A stretch of 64,000 nt of DNA from Acinetobacter shaoyimingii (lineage in GTDB: Bacteria; Pseudomonadota; Gammaproteobacteria; Pseudomonadales; Moraxellaceae): positions 3,410,001-3,474,000 of the forward strand of contig NZ_CP049801.1 of the NCBI RefSeq assembly GCF_011578045.1. Direction: 5' to 3'. This document shows positions 9,016 through 18,804 of this stretch, in pieces. How positions within the stretch are numbered: the first letter of the stretch is position 1; the number at the start of each line of letters is the position of its first letter. The position numbers were made by a program, and so were the translations under genes. A model generated the notes under the pieces. That model made no database searches and was not told the DNA's origin. It saw only the letters and a list, made by a program, of their open reading frames with translations.

Positions 9016-10149
9016 ATGACCCTTATTTTTATATCGAATAAAAACAATATGTCTATATTAACTCATCCTAGCGTAAGCGCCACTGTTCGCTATGAGCGAG
9101 CGACAGCAACCGTTTTTGAAGATCCGCTCTCTAAAGCACTTTTAGAGCGTATTGAACAAATTGCACCGAGTGATGCCAATGCCTTGATTATTGGTGAAAC
9201 GGGCACAGGCAAAGAATTGGTAGCTCGCCAAATTCATGCTTTGAGCCATCGTGCTAAAGGGCCTTTTATTGCGGTGAACTGTGGTGCACTCACTGAAACT
9301 CTGGCAGAAAGTGAACTTTTTGGACATGAAAAAGGTGCTTTCACGGGGGCAATTAGTCAGCGTATTGGTTGGTTTGAAGCTGCACATAATGGCACCTTAT
9401 TTTTGGATGAAATTGGTGATTTGTCTTTTGCAATGCAGGTAAAATTGCTTCGAATTTTACAAGAAAGAGAAATTGTTCGAGTAGGTTCACTAAAGCCTAT
9501 TCACATTAATGTTCGTATCATTGCAGCCACCAATGTAAATCTTGAACAAGCTGTGTTAGCAGGTCGTTTTCGTGAGGATTTATTTTATCGTTTATACGTG
9601 GCTTTAATCAAAATTCCAAAGCTTGCTGAACGTCGTGAAGACATTTTGCCATTGGCTAAATTTTTTGTAGAACGTTATCAAACCAATCCACACGCCACCC
9701 CATTAAAATTCAGTCCGTTGGCTATTCGAAAGCTACTTCAGCATTCATGGCCAGGCAACATTCGTGAACTTGAAAATACTATGCATCATGCTGTTTTAGT
9801 CAGTCAAAATGGTGTGATTGAGCCAGAATGTATTTCCTTTTCCAATCTATTTCATAGCAATGCCAAACATAAGGCACTGCTGTCAAAAGACAACCTTAGA
9901 CCAGAAAATGCTGCAGAGCACGATATTCAAAGCCTTCAAGATGCTGAATTTTTGTTAAAAAATACGTTTCAGCAGTTATTCAAGGCATCCGAACAATTAT
10001 CAGATTTGAACATAAATGAACTGATAGAAGAACAATTCATTCGTAGTGCATATGATTTTTGTGAAAATAACCAAGTGCATACTGCGCGTTTGTTAGGTGT
10101 AACCCGCAATGTGGTCAGAACACGTTTAATTAAATATGGATTATTATAG
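9016..10149 (+). CDS. Sigma-54-dependent transcriptional activator, SfnR-like
   Basis: This 377-residue enhancer-binding protein has almost no N-terminal sensory domain. The AAA+ domain starts near residue 40 with Walker A GETGTGKE, the sigma-54 contact loop GAFTGA and Walker [10 protein letters not shown] Fis-type helix-turn-helix closes the protein ([22 protein letters not shown]). Activators without a sensor domain, such as SfnR of Pseudomonas, are controlled by their own level. By analogy it would switch on sulfone/sulfonate genes during sulfate starvation. A plausible target is the sigma-54 promoter at 20358-20372. Either the ATG at 9016 or the one at 9049 could be the start; neither has a good ribosome site. 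Confidence 0.82.
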   Translation: MTLIFISNKNNMSILTHPSVSATVRYERATATVFEDPLSKALLERIEQIAPSDANALIIGETGTGKELVARQIHALSHRAKGPFIAVNCGALTETLAESELFGHEKGAFTGAISQRIGWFEAAHNGTLFLDEIGDLSFAMQVKLLRILQEREIVRVGSLKPIHINVRIIAATNVNLEQAVLAGRFREDLFYRLYVALIKIPKLAERREDILPLAKFFVERYQTNPHATPLKFSPLAIRKLLQHSWPGNIRELENTMHHAVLVSQNGVIEPECISFSNLFHSNAKHKALLSKDNLRPENAAEHDIQSLQDAEFLLKNTFQQLFKASEQLSDLNINELIEEQFIRSAYDFCENNQVHTARLLGVTRNVVRTRLIKYGLL

Positions 10150-10345
10150 AATGAGATTTACATATCATTATTTTCGATGTCAACAAATGATTATATAATA
10201 ATTTAAAAATATGATTCTTATATGATTATCTTTCAACTCGATATTCCTTATATTTCAATATAAAAGTATTGACCTTCTATTTTAAATATTCTTTTATTCA
10301 AAATAAAAATTCATTTAAAAAAATTCCATTGATATATTTTTAACT

Positions 10346-10378
10346 AAAAAAAAACAGTGCTGATCGCACTGTTTTTTT
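10346..10378. terminator. Bidirectional terminator between the activator and the transporter operon
   Basis: AAAAACAGTGC pairs with GCACTGTTTTT around TGATC, with A and T runs on either side. It serves both convergent units. Confidence 0.85.
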
Positions 10379-10414
10379 AATCTTACTCAATACTCTTTTA
10401 ATCTAAATCATGGC

Positions 10415-11260
10415 TTATTCTTGAGGCGTCTTTTTCCAAGAAGTAAAGTGCTTTTCAACTGCCAATAAACCATAGTTAAACGCTAAACCGACCAGCGTCA
10501 TCACCAAAATTCCCACAAACATCTGAGGAATTTCAAAGCTGTATTGCGAGTAGATGATCAAATAACCCAAGCCTGCTTTTGAACCAAACATCTCCACTGC
10601 CACCAATGCCAGCACTGAAATTGCTCCCGCTAAACGAATACCGACAAAGATGGTCGGTACAGCTGCTGGTAAAATCACTTTGCGGAATAATTTATGGGGA
10701 GGTAGCCCCATTGTTCGTGCAGATTTAATTAAGAGCGGATCTACATTTTGTACACCTGAAATGGTGTTTAAAAGGATTGGCCATGTGCATGCATACACCA
10801 ACAAGCTGATTTTAGATACTTCACCAATACCAAGAAAAAGAATAAATACTGGCATCAAAGCAAGAGCTGTTGTATTTCGAAAAATTTCCAATAATGGATT
10901 CAATGTTTCAGCAACCAATTTATACCAGCCAATGATAAGTCCCAATGGAATAGCAATGAATAATGCCAAGGTAAATCCAATCACTGAACGGGTTAAACTG
11001 ACCGTAATATGCGTTGTCAATTGGCCTGTTTGATATAACTGCCAACCTGTTTGAATTACAGTCGATAGCGAAGGTAAAAAGGCGCTACTCACCACACCAA
11101 GACGTGGCAGCACTTCCCAAAGTGTTAAAAATAGAATAATGGCAATAGAGCGCTTAAAACTGGAACTGAGCCAATTCAATTGAAATTTTGGTTTGTTCGA
11201 TTGAGACGCGACATAAACTGTTTTAGGATAAGTTAAAACCTGATTTTTTGCTGTAGACAT
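10415..11260 (-). CDS. ABC transporter permease (SsuC/TauC-like)
   Basis: This 281-residue membrane permease of the nitrate/sulfonate/taurine type has about six hydrophobic segments and an EAA-like cytoplasmic loop (SARTMGLPPHKLFRKVILPAAVPTIFVGIRLAGAIS). That loop docks the ATPase. A basic N-terminal tail of about 30 residues precedes the first helix. It is the last gene of the long minus-strand transport operon, 25 bp after the ATPase gene, and a bidirectional terminator follows. It is the third permease of the cluster and most likely works with the ATPase at 11286. Substrate specificity is unproven. Confidence 0.85.
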   Translation of the reverse strand: MSTAKNQVLTYPKTVYVASQSNKPKFQLNWLSSSFKRSIAIILFLTLWEVLPRLGVVSSAFLPSLSTVIQTGWQLYQTGQLTTHITVSLTRSVIGFTLALFIAIPLGLIIGWYKLVAETLNPLLEIFRNTTALALMPVFILFLGIGEVSKISLLVYACTWPILLNTISGVQNVDPLLIKSARTMGLPPHKLFRKVILPAAVPTIFVGIRLAGAISVLALVAVEMFGSKAGLGYLIIYSQYSFEIPQMFVGILVMTLVGLAFNYGLLAVEKHFTSWKKTPQE

Positions 11261-11285
11261 AATATTGACCCTCTTCTTTTATTTG

Positions 11286-12116
11286 TTATGCGCTGTGCTG
11301 AAGTTGTTTGGTCTTTTCTAAAGCTTGCGCTTTAATGACTTCTTCACTGAGTTGCGTCCAAATATAATGACGAATTTGTCCATATTCTGGCGTAGAGCGC
11401 ACATCCTGATGTTTACTTTGTAGTGTTAAAGGAATATCGATCACTTCTTTAATTTTGCCTGGACGTGACGTCATAATCGCCACACGCTGACTTAAATAAA
11501 TCGCCTCATCGATACTATGGGTAATAAAAATAATAGTGCGTTTTGAGCTTTGCCAAATGTTGATGAGTTCTTCCTGCAAGGTTTCACGTGTTTGCGCATC
11601 TAAAGCGGCAAAGGGCTCATCCATGAGTAGAATTTCAGGCTCATAAGCCAAACTACGTGCAATGGCTACACGCTGTTTCATACCACCTGACAATTCATTG
11701 GGATAATGATTTTCAAAGCCTGATAGACCCACCAGATTCAAATAATAATTGGCTTTTTCACGACGTGTTTTTTTATCAACGCCTTTTGCTTCTAAACCAA
11801 ATTCAATATTTTCTAATGAGGTTAACCAAGGATAAAGTGCGTATTGTTGAAATACGATGCCACGGTCCAAACCAGGACCAGTAATTATTTTACCATTCAG
11901 TAAAATTTCTCCAACACTTGGTTTAGTTAAACCCGCGATTAAATCGAGTAAGGTCGATTTACCACAACCACTTGGTCCAACAATAGAGACAAACTCACCT
12001 TTTTGAATATCTAGTGTCACATTTTCAACAGCAACAAATGGCGGCTGCTCTTGTTTACCAATCGTTTTTGCTGGAAATTCTTTGCGGATATGATCCAATT
12101 TCAATGCAATAGTCAT
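11286..12116 (-). CDS. ABC transporter ATP-binding protein (SsuB/TauB-like)
   Basis: This 276-residue ATPase has Walker A (GPSGCGKST), the Q-loop FQQYALYPWLTSLENI, the signature LSGGMKQRVAIARSL, Walker B ILLMDEPFAALD and the H-loop ITHSIDEA. It is a paralogue of the ATPase at 7733, so the cluster has two ATPases for three permeases. It lies between a lipoprotein-type substrate-binding gene and a permease gene with short spacers (11 and 25 bp). This supports one importer complex made of 10415, 11286 and 12128. The ATPase acts on the cytoplasmic face of the inner membrane. Confidence 0.86.
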   Translation of the reverse strand: MTIALKLDHIRKEFPAKTIGKQEQPPFVAVENVTLDIQKGEFVSIVGPSGCGKSTLLDLIAGLTKPSVGEILLNGKIITGPGLDRGIVFQQYALYPWLTSLENIEFGLEAKGVDKKTRREKANYYLNLVGLSGFENHYPNELSGGMKQRVAIARSLAYEPEILLMDEPFAALDAQTRETLQEELINIWQSSKRTIIFITHSIDEAIYLSQRVAIMTSRPGKIKEVIDIPLTLQSKHQDVRSTPEYGQIRHYIWTQLSEEVIKAQALEKTKQLQHSA

Positions 12117-12127
12117 TTGAATAATCC

Positions 12128-13147
12128 TTAATTTTTATCTTTTACGTATGGGTTATAGCGATTGCTAAAAATGGTGTTCGGATCAAGTTCATTCGGTTTT
12201 AATTTATGGTCTTTGACCATTAAATCGATCCAAGGTTTGAAGTCTTCTGCTTTTTGCACGCCACCACGCTCATTCACACCATAGCCTTTGAAATAAGGAA
12301 TTAAAGCTAAGGTTTCATTGCGTCCACGTGCTTCAATAATGCGTTTGCAACGTGCCTGAATTTCTTCAACTGGCGTGGTTTGCAACCAAGTTTGTGCTTG
12401 TGCAACACCTTCAACAAAAGACTTCACCAGTTCAGGATTTTGCTCGATAAAGTCTTTACGCATGGAATAACTACCTGCGGTAAATGGTCCATATAAATCA
12501 ATATCGGAGAAAATTTTGCGTACCCCACCATTTTTGAGTGCTCGTGCTTCAGTAATGCTACTGAGTACTGCGACATCAATTTGTTGATTGCGCATCGCTT
12601 GTTCAGAAGTAATTGGCGGTAGCATGATCAATTCAACTTGCGCAATTTCTTCAGGGGTTAAACCATTGCGTTCGAGATAATCCTTCAACACAAAATCGTG
12701 ATGTGCGCCGAACGTATTCATGGCGACTTTTTTGCCAATAAAATCTCGTGCGGTATGTATTGGACTATCTTCAAGTACATAAAAACCTGCGGACTGTTGC
12801 TCATCACTGCCGTAAGAAGCCACTACAGGAACGACATCTAGTCCTGCAGCAACAACTTTGACCACCGCACCATTAAATGCAGCAGCGAAATCAACATCTC
12901 CAGCCACTAAGGTCAGTAGATCCTGAGGACCACCTTGTACAGTTCCTACATAAGTGAGTTTTACGCCTTTTAAATAACCCAAATCTGCTGCCAATTCGGG
13001 TAAATTTACCAATCCTGCTGAGCTTTGATATCGCAGCTCTTTAATCGTTTGCGAGCCGGTTGGTGCACGATTGGTTGAACAGCTGCTTAGACCTAGACTT
13101 GCAATCAGCGCTAGCGATATTGTTCTGAAAAATTTGAGATGTTTATT
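12128..13147 (-). CDS. ABC transporter substrate-binding lipoprotein (SsuA/TauA-like)
   Basis: The ATG at 13147 is chosen because AGGAGAA lies just upstream of it. The longer frame adds ten residues that overlap the ribosome site. The 339-residue product starts with a lipoprotein signal ending LGLSSC (lipidated Cys near residue 24). The mature part is a periplasmic-binding fold of the NMT1/SsuA class (LPELAADLGYLKG, then VQGGPQDLLTLVAGDVDFAAAF). In Acinetobacter it would be tethered in the periplasm and deliver an organic sulfur or related compound to the permeases. It overlaps the end of the upstream permease gene, which indicates translational coupling. The ligand is unknown. Confidence 0.83.
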   Translation of the reverse strand, partial: NKHLKFFRTISLALIASLGLSSCSTNRAPTGSQTIKELRYQSSAGLVNLPELAADLGYLKGVKLTYVGTVQGGPQDLLTLVAGDVDFAAAFNGAVVKVVAAGLDVVPVVASYGSDEQQSAGFYVLEDSPIHTARDFIGKKVAMNTFGAHHDFVLKDYLERNGLTPEEIAQVELIMLPPITSEQAMRNQQIDVAVLSSITEARALKNGGVRKIFSDIDLYGPFTAGSYSMRKDFIEQNPELVKSFVEGVAQAQTWLQTTPVEEIQARCKRIIEARGRNETLALIPYFKGYGVNERGGVQKAEDFKPWIDLMVKDHKLKPNELDPNTIFSNRYNPYVKDKN

Positions 13148-13161
13148 CATCACTTTTTCTC

Positions 13162-14022
13162 CTAGGCCTTTTGCCATGTAAGTACACGGCGCTCAATCAC
13201 AAGAAGGATTCGATTCAAAATTACACCAATAAAACCAATGCTAAACATGCCTAGTAAAATAAGGGGTACATTGAATTGCTCACGACCACGAATCACTAAA
13301 TTTCCCAGACCTACACCGTAATTTGCCAATAAAAATTCTGAACCGACGGTTGCCAACCACGCAAAAATTAAACCCAGTTGCAAGCCCACAAAAATTTGCG
13401 GACTCGCTGCGGGTAAAATGAGTTTGCGATAGGTATACAGCTTTGGGAATTGATAGACCTGTGCTACTTCACGGTATTTTGTCGAAATACTACTGACCCC
13501 TTCTAAGCTGTGTAATGCCACTGGATAAAAGACTGAAAGCGTGATGAATAAAATTTTGGCACCATTGTCATATCCTAAAAAGGTCGAAATTAAAGGCAAC
13601 CATGCAAACAGTGAAACTTGACGTAATACGTTAAAACTCGGCGCTAAAAACCAGTTTGCAAAGCGTGACGTTCCCAATAAAACACCAAATGCCACACCTA
13701 GGCTTGCACCTAATGCATAACCTGTAAAATTACGTGCCAAGCTTGCAAAGAAACCTTGCCAAAATTCAGCTTTCGTTAAAGTCTCCACTGCTTGAATCAC
13801 CACGGAAAACGGAGAAGGAATCAGTTTTGGATCTAACCAAAGTTGGTGTGATGCAATTGCCCAAAGCACAATAAAAATCACGGGTAAAATCAAGGCTTGA
13901 GAGATCTGGATTGCTCTATTTTTTAGTTTTTGAAATCGCTGTGAATTCTGCTTTTCGATACGACTGAGTAGCGTATTTGTTTCAAGCTTCGAATCACGAT
14001 GGATATGTGTTGTTGTCATCAT
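13162..14022 (-). CDS. ABC transporter permease (SsuC/TauC-like)
   Basis: This 286-residue inner-membrane permease has about six hydrophobic segments and the EAA-like loop (YREVAQVYQFPKLYTYRKLILPAASPQIFVGLQLG). A long basic N-terminal tail of about 40 residues precedes the first segment. Its start overlaps the stop of the permease gene upstream (base 14022), and the downstream lipoprotein gene overlaps its end, so the three are translationally coupled. It probably forms a heterodimeric channel with the permease at 14022. The loop sequence VAQVYQF recurs as VAKVYQF in that partner. Confidence 0.85.
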   Translation of the reverse strand: MMTTTHIHRDSKLETNTLLSRIEKQNSQRFQKLKNRAIQISQALILPVIFIVLWAIASHQLWLDPKLIPSPFSVVIQAVETLTKAEFWQGFFASLARNFTGYALGASLGVAFGVLLGTSRFANWFLAPSFNVLRQVSLFAWLPLISTFLGYDNGAKILFITLSVFYPVALHSLEGVSSISTKYREVAQVYQFPKLYTYRKLILPAASPQIFVGLQLGLIFAWLATVGSEFLLANYGVGLGNLVIRGREQFNVPLILLGMFSIGFIGVILNRILLVIERRVLTWQKA

Positions 14023-14864
14023 TAAACCCTCACTCGAGTCGCATAGAAACGTGCTAAACGCTCAAAAATCGCCAAGAAACTGTCCAATGCAAACCCTGTT
14101 AATCCAATGAAGATAATGCCCATAAACACGATATCCATTTGCATCAATTGGCGTCCCCAAACCATCAAGAACCCAATGCCTTCACTGCTTGCCAAGAGTT
14201 CTACAAAGACCAGTGCCAACCAAGCTTGCATCACGCCTTGTCGAATCCCACTGATGGTTGCAGGTAAACTTGCAGGAATCACCACTTTGCTTAAGGTCTG
14301 CCATTTTGAAAATTGATAAACCTTTGCGACCTCCAATAAATGCTGTGGAACTTGCTGAATCCCTTTAAAGGTTGCAATCAAAACCGGTGAAACCACAGCC
14401 AGTGAGATCGCCACAATTTTCAAGGCTTCATCGATGCCCAAGAAAATCATCAATAGTGGTATCCAGCCAATAATTGGAAATTGAGCAACCAATTGAATAG
14501 TCGGATAAACAAATCTTTGCGCCCGCGTTGATAAAGCAAACCAAGCACCAAGTCCCAGCCCAATTCCTACGCCCAATAACACACTCCATAAAATGCGTTT
14601 TGCGCTGACTAGAAAGTTAAATTGCAAATCACCTGACTGCCAAAGTTCAATGGTGGTACTCCATACCAATTGTGGTGCTGGCAGAATTTGCTCAGGTAAC
14701 CAGTGTTGTTTGGCAGCAATCCACCAAATACACAGGACAAGCAATGGCAAGGCGATTCCACAGATCCATTTCAATCCATGTGAAAATAAAGTTTTTAATG
14801 TATCTAGGGCTCTACGGTCGCTTTGCCAAGTTACCGATTGCGCCTCAACTTGAGTTAGGCTCAT
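14022..14864 (-). CDS. ABC transporter permease (SsuC/TauC-like)
   Basis: This 280-residue permease has about six hydrophobic segments and an EAA-like loop (LLEVAKVYQFSKWQTLSKVVIPASLPATISGIRQG). It overlaps the MFS gene upstream by 4 bp and the next permease by one base, so it is tightly coupled in the operon. Sequence similarity to the neighbouring permease suggests tandem duplication and a heterodimeric channel. By family it imports sulfonates, taurine, sulfate esters or similar small anions. Confidence 0.85.
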   Translation of the reverse strand: MSLTQVEAQSVTWQSDRRALDTLKTLFSHGLKWICGIALPLLVLCIWWIAAKQHWLPEQILPAPQLVWSTTIELWQSGDLQFNFLVSAKRILWSVLLGVGIGLGLGAWFALSTRAQRFVYPTIQLVAQFPIIGWIPLLMIFLGIDEALKIVAISLAVVSPVLIATFKGIQQVPQHLLEVAKVYQFSKWQTLSKVVIPASLPATISGIRQGVMQAWLALVFVELLASSEGIGFLMVWGRQLMQMDIVFMGIIFIGLTGFALDSFLAIFERLARFYATRVRV

Positions 14865-16120
14865 GGTTCTTGCCTCTGTAATTGTGTGATTGAAGAATCT
14901 TCTTGTAAAAATTGTTGAAAGCTCACATTTCTAAACACAAAAATGGTGAGCAGTAAAAATGCCAGACCAATAGGTGCAAAAATTGCCTGTAGACCAATGT
15001 GATGACCTAAAGCAGCACCTGTTAATCCACCCAGTAGTCCACCTGCGGGACCAACCATTGCTAAAAGCGGAGAAATTTTACTCATTGAGGTTTGTTCACC
15101 AACTTTGGCAAAAGACATAAAATTAGAGATATGCAACATGCCCAGTCCCAATCCCAGTGAAACGCTGCTTGGCCAGAGCCAAATCGATTGATGTGCAACA
15201 CTCAGACTGATCAAAGCAAAGCTAATCAGTGCAAGACCAATCACATAAAATTTGTGATAACCCACCACTTCAGCCAATGCACCTAAGCTGAATAAACTCC
15301 CTACAAACACCAAGCCTTGTACGGTCAACAGCATGACGGCTAAGGATTCTTGAAGGTGGAAGGTCTGAATCGCAATCACTACAATGAAGAATCCAAAGTA
15401 GTTATTGGCAATGTTGCTCATAAATTCCAAACTACAAATGGTGCGCAAATGTGGGTGTTGTTGAATGAGTTTGAGGGGCTCAATTACCTCACTGAACTTA
15501 AATTTGGGTTGGACTGTGAGTGATGTCGCTGTATTTTGCGCAAAGCAAATTGGAGCAAAAACCATGGCAATGGTGAAAAGAAATGCCACGCCAATAAAAG
15601 CTCCGCTATAGTTCAGGTGTTCAATTAAAAAAACCGTTAGTGCTGGGGCAATTAAGAAAAACCCCATCATATGAGAACCGCGAAACCATCCTGCTTTTGC
15701 CGGCCCCAAACGCTTTAAATGACTTAAAAAAACGGTATGAATGGACACAAAACGCATCGGTAAAACAAAACTGACCAATGCTGTGATCAGCAGTAAATAC
15801 CAAGCATTTGAATATAAAAGTTGCAAGCTATACAGCACAGCAGCCAATAAACTACCCAAGGCAAAGATTTTTAAAGAGCCAAAGCGTTGTACAAGCACAC
15901 CAACAGGCAGTGCCATAAAGAGCAGTCCAAAACTTTGCGCTGCTGCAATGAGTCCAAGCTGAAATTCTGAAGCCTGAATATGCACGGCATATAGAGAGGT
16001 CAGCACACGTGCCACGCCCACACCTAGACCTGCCAATATGGTCAGTAAAATAAAGCTACTGGCAAATTTAAAGCTGATTGGCTCTAGGTTAGAGGCGTTT
16101 TCTACTGGCTGCATGCTCAT
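14861..16120 (-). CDS. MFS transporter
   Basis: This 419-residue protein has 12 hydrophobic segments and a weak MFS loop-2/3 motif (PVGVLVQRFGSLKIFALGSLL). Its embedding between an SsuA-like substrate-binding gene and two sulfonate-type permease genes, with a 4-bp overlap, implies a role in moving the same class of compound or exporting a by-product such as sulfite or an aldehyde/acid remnant. That is inference from the operon alone; the protein shows no substrate signature that I recognise. Confidence 0.82.
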   Translation of the reverse strand: MSMQPVENASNLEPISFKFASSFILLTILAGLGVGVARVLTSLYAVHIQASEFQLGLIAAAQSFGLLFMALPVGVLVQRFGSLKIFALGSLLAAVLYSLQLLYSNAWYLLLITALVSFVLPMRFVSIHTVFLSHLKRLGPAKAGWFRGSHMMGFFLIAPALTVFLIEHLNYSGAFIGVAFLFTIAMVFAPICFAQNTATSLTVQPKFKFSEVIEPLKLIQQHPHLRTICSLEFMSNIANNYFGFFIVVIAIQTFHLQESLAVMLLTVQGLVFVGSLFSLGALAEVVGYHKFYVIGLALISFALISLSVAHQSIWLWPSSVSLGLGLGMLHISNFMSFAKVGEQTSMSKISPLLAMVGPAGGLLGGLTGAALGHHIGLQAIFAPIGLAFLLLTIFVFRNVSFQQFLQEDSSITQLQRQEP

Positions 16121-16125
16121 ACTCC

Positions 16126-17181
16126 TTATTTCGCCTGCCCTTTGGCATTAAATGGAGTCCAGTAGTTTTGTAGGTTCAACTCTTTGAGCGCGTTGTTTAA
16201 GTATTTCGGTTCGTACCATGTTTTGGTATCGACATCACGACGAATTAATTTGGCATTTTTAGATACACGAACTGCATCATCAATTTGAGAACGATGAAAA
16301 TCATCTAACAAAGGATTAATGCGATCTTTAAGCGGAGTACCATCCCAATCTTTTTTATAGTCAAGAAACGGTGTGCCACTTTGTGCCCATAATTTATATT
16401 GAGGGGTGCGATTGGCCTCTTCTGAACTCCAATGCGCCTGTTTTACGAGGGTTGTCACCACACGCTGCACAATCTCTGGATATTGTTTTTCAAAACTCTC
16501 CGTTACCCAGAAACTTGAAAGTGGCGATACTGTACGATCATTAATGGTCAGTAGGCGTTTTGCCACACCACGTGCTTCTAAACTCCATGGCGAAATAATC
16601 GTCCCATCAATATCACCTGTAGATAGTGCAGTGCGAGATGAATAGCTATCTTGGTTAATGACACGTAAATCACGCTCTGTTAAACCATACTTTCCCAGTA
16701 CACGGTTCAACACGATTTGACCATTTGTGCCCTTAAAGTTGGCGAACTTTTTCCCTTTTAAATCTGCCAATGTTTTGGCTTTGGAATCTGCTGGCACCAC
16801 AACATACACAGGACCAAAACGACCTGCGCTTAATAATAATTTTGTTTTTAAACCTGTAGAACGTCCCACAATAGAGGGTAAATCCCCTTGGGTAGCAAAA
16901 TCGACTTTACCATTGGCTAAAGCTTCATTGGTTGCCGGACCTGCACCTGGGAAAAATAGCCATGTGACTTTAATGCCATCTTTTTTAAATTCTTGTTCCA
17001 ACACACCACGTAAATGTGCAGATGCAATATAAGCACCGCCTACTTTTGGTTTACCACCTTCACCAGCACTGGATACCGAAATACGAATTTCTTTGGGTGT
17101 AGCCGCTTGCAGTTGCAAACTTAAGCCCAGTGCAGACAACGCTAAGAAGGTGGCAGTTATTTTTTTAGACAATTTGTTCAT
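16126..17181 (-). CDS. ABC transporter substrate-binding protein (aliphatic sulfonate type)
   Basis: This 351-residue protein has a Sec signal peptide (cut after about residue 26, LQLQAA) and a periplasmic-binding fold of the SsuA/NMT1 type. Blocks such as VTWLFFPGAGPATNEALANGKVDFATQGDLPSI and GKKFANFKGTNGQIVLNRVLGKYGL are typical. Unlike the binding protein at 12128 it lacks a lipobox, so it is probably soluble in the periplasm. It lies 5 bp upstream of the MFS gene and follows the porin gene. Two different binding proteins in one operon suggest at least two ligands. Confidence 0.85.
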   Translation of the reverse strand: MNKLSKKITATFLALSALGLSLQLQAATPKEIRISVSSAGEGGKPKVGGAYIASAHLRGVLEQEFKKDGIKVTWLFFPGAGPATNEALANGKVDFATQGDLPSIVGRSTGLKTKLLLSAGRFGPVYVVVPADSKAKTLADLKGKKFANFKGTNGQIVLNRVLGKYGLTERDLRVINQDSYSSRTALSTGDIDGTIISPWSLEARGVAKRLLTINDRTVSPLSSFWVTESFEKQYPEIVQRVVTTLVKQAHWSSEEANRTPQYKLWAQSGTPFLDYKKDWDGTPLKDRINPLLDDFHRSQIDDAVRVSKNAKLIRRDVDTKTWYEPKYLNNALKELNLQNYWTPFNAKGQAK

Positions 17182-17213
17182 GGAGATGATCCTTAAGTTA
17201 AGTATTGAAATAA

Positions 17214-18707
17214 TTAAAAGGTGTATTGAAATTGGGCTTGAACTTCGTTGGTGTCTTTCTGCGTTTGATTTTCAACGTCATAGGCGTAGTGACTGAGTTG
17301 CAATTGAAACTTGGTGGTTTGTGCAAAGAAGAAGTTCAAACCCAGTGAATGAATGTCATATTCACCAATGCGTTTAGTGACTGTATCTAAGTAATTTTTA
17401 TCGTGTTTATTTGGGTTGTAGGTGTCAAAACGGTAATAGCCTTGAATTGACTTCGGCCAAAAATCATCAAATTTTGCATTGGATTTAATACTGTTATAGA
17501 ACTGATCGCCCAAGGTATAGAAGGCCGTAAACGTATGTCCTTCTGCTTTGGCATTACGAATTGCTGGGGTAATGGCATCGATATAATCTGTTTTGCCTTG
17601 AACATACTCATAAGTCACACCAAACGGTGCATGGTTGTAATACACATCAAAACCAAGACGATCACGCTGTGCTTTTTTATCGGTCAGGCCTGAGCCTGTA
17701 ATTTTGGCTTCGCCTTTGATATAGGACGCACCAAACTTCAGTTCACGTAACCAACTCGCATAGTCCACTGGCAAAGTAAAAGCGACACGACCGATATAGT
17801 CTTTACTGTTGTTATCGTCGGATTTGTTGCTGCCGTTACCGTTGGTCACACCCACTGCATATTCGAGTAATGGCGCGCGATAATTCGATCCATAATCGAC
17901 AAATGGTTTTACATCACCACGAGCAATAAACCCGTTTTGACGAGTAAATAACCCTAGAGAATTCAGTGAAGAAGCTGTAGTAATGGTTGGACGTAAATCT
18001 TCAGGCGATTGAACATCTAGACCAAAAGGTAATAGTTGTTGTCCCAGAGTCAGATTCAATTTTGGTGTTTCTAAACCTGCATTGGTGGAAAACACGTGAT
18101 AACGTAAAAATGCATCGAGTAAGTTAAAGTTACTGTTATTTGAGCCATCATTGGTCTTAGAAAAGCCATAAGACAATTGATAATCGAGATTTTTACCTTC
18201 GTTATAATCTTTAAATAAATTGCCTCGAACACCAATTAAAGCCGTACCAATATCAAAGGTCGATTTTGCTGAATTGCTATTGTCCTGTGCATTGGCACGT
18301 AACTGAACCGTTCCATAGAAAGTGGTATCACGTGCCGATTTGACTGTTTGACGCTCGTATTGACGTGACTGATCATATTTATAGTTTTCCAGCTCACTGC
18401 GCACGCCTTCAATATCATCTGACGTTGCAGGTGTTACTTCAGCTGTAAGTGCTTCATCTGTTGATTCATCATTATTGCCTTCAACAGTGTCGGTTGTTTG
18501 ATGATTAATTTTAGCTTGCAATGGTGCTGACTTTGTTGCCCCTGATTTCGCTTGCGTTTCAACGGCTTCTAATCGATTTTGTAACAGTTTTATTTGTTGT
18601 TTAATCGCCTCAACTTCTTGATTCAGCGATTGTTCTTGAGCAAGACTTAAGCTTGAAGCAGTACTCAGTAAAACCCCAATCGCAACAGTTAAAGCATGTT
18701 TTTTCAT
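17214..18707 (-). CDS. DcaP-like outer-membrane porin
   Basis: The ATG at 18707 is preferred over the GTG four codons earlier. The protein has a signal peptide (MKKHALTVAIGVLLSTASSLSLAQ) and then an N-terminal coiled-coil stretch (QEVEAIKQQIKLLQNRLEAVETQ). Such a coiled coil is typical of trimeric DcaP-type porins of Acinetobacter. The rest is alternating beta-strand sequence ending in the aromatic terminal residue (VQAQFQYTF) required for barrel insertion. DcaP-type channels admit small negatively charged solutes, which fits uptake of sulfonates or sulfate esters by the ABC genes downstream. It is the second gene of the sigma-54 operon, separated from the amidohydrolase by a strong hairpin. 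Confidence 0.85.
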   Translation of the reverse strand: MKKHALTVAIGVLLSTASSLSLAQEQSLNQEVEAIKQQIKLLQNRLEAVETQAKSGATKSAPLQAKINHQTTDTVEGNNDESTDEALTAEVTPATSDDIEGVRSELENYKYDQSRQYERQTVKSARDTTFYGTVQLRANAQDNSNSAKSTFDIGTALIGVRGNLFKDYNEGKNLDYQLSYGFSKTNDGSNNSNFNLLDAFLRYHVFSTNAGLETPKLNLTLGQQLLPFGLDVQSPEDLRPTITTASSLNSLGLFTRQNGFIARGDVKPFVDYGSNYRAPLLEYAVGVTNGNGSNKSDDNNSKDYIGRVAFTLPVDYASWLRELKFGASYIKGEAKITGSGLTDKKAQRDRLGFDVYYNHAPFGVTYEYVQGKTDYIDAITPAIRNAKAEGHTFTAFYTLGDQFYNSIKSNAKFDDFWPKSIQGYYRFDTYNPNKHDKNYLDTVTKRIGEYDIHSLGLNFFFAQTTKFQLQLSHYAYDVENQTQKDTNEVQAQFQYTF

Positions 18708-18745
18708 ATTCAATTTCACTTCAAAATCGTCCCAAAAACGTAAAG

Positions 18746-18795
18746 TTCCCCCTACCCCATGAAAATGAGCATGGGGAAAATGTGTTTAGGGGGAA
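18746..18795 (-). promoter_or_regulatory. Two-tier hairpin between amidohydrolase and porin genes
   Basis: An outer stem TTCCCCCTA/TAGGGGGAA encloses an inner stem CCCCATG/CATGGGG. It is unusually GC-rich for this AT-rich region and has no T-run after it. This suggests an mRNA-stability or processing element, or partial attenuation, rather than a full terminator. Confidence 0.55.
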
Positions 18796-18804
18796 ATGAT
18801 TAAA

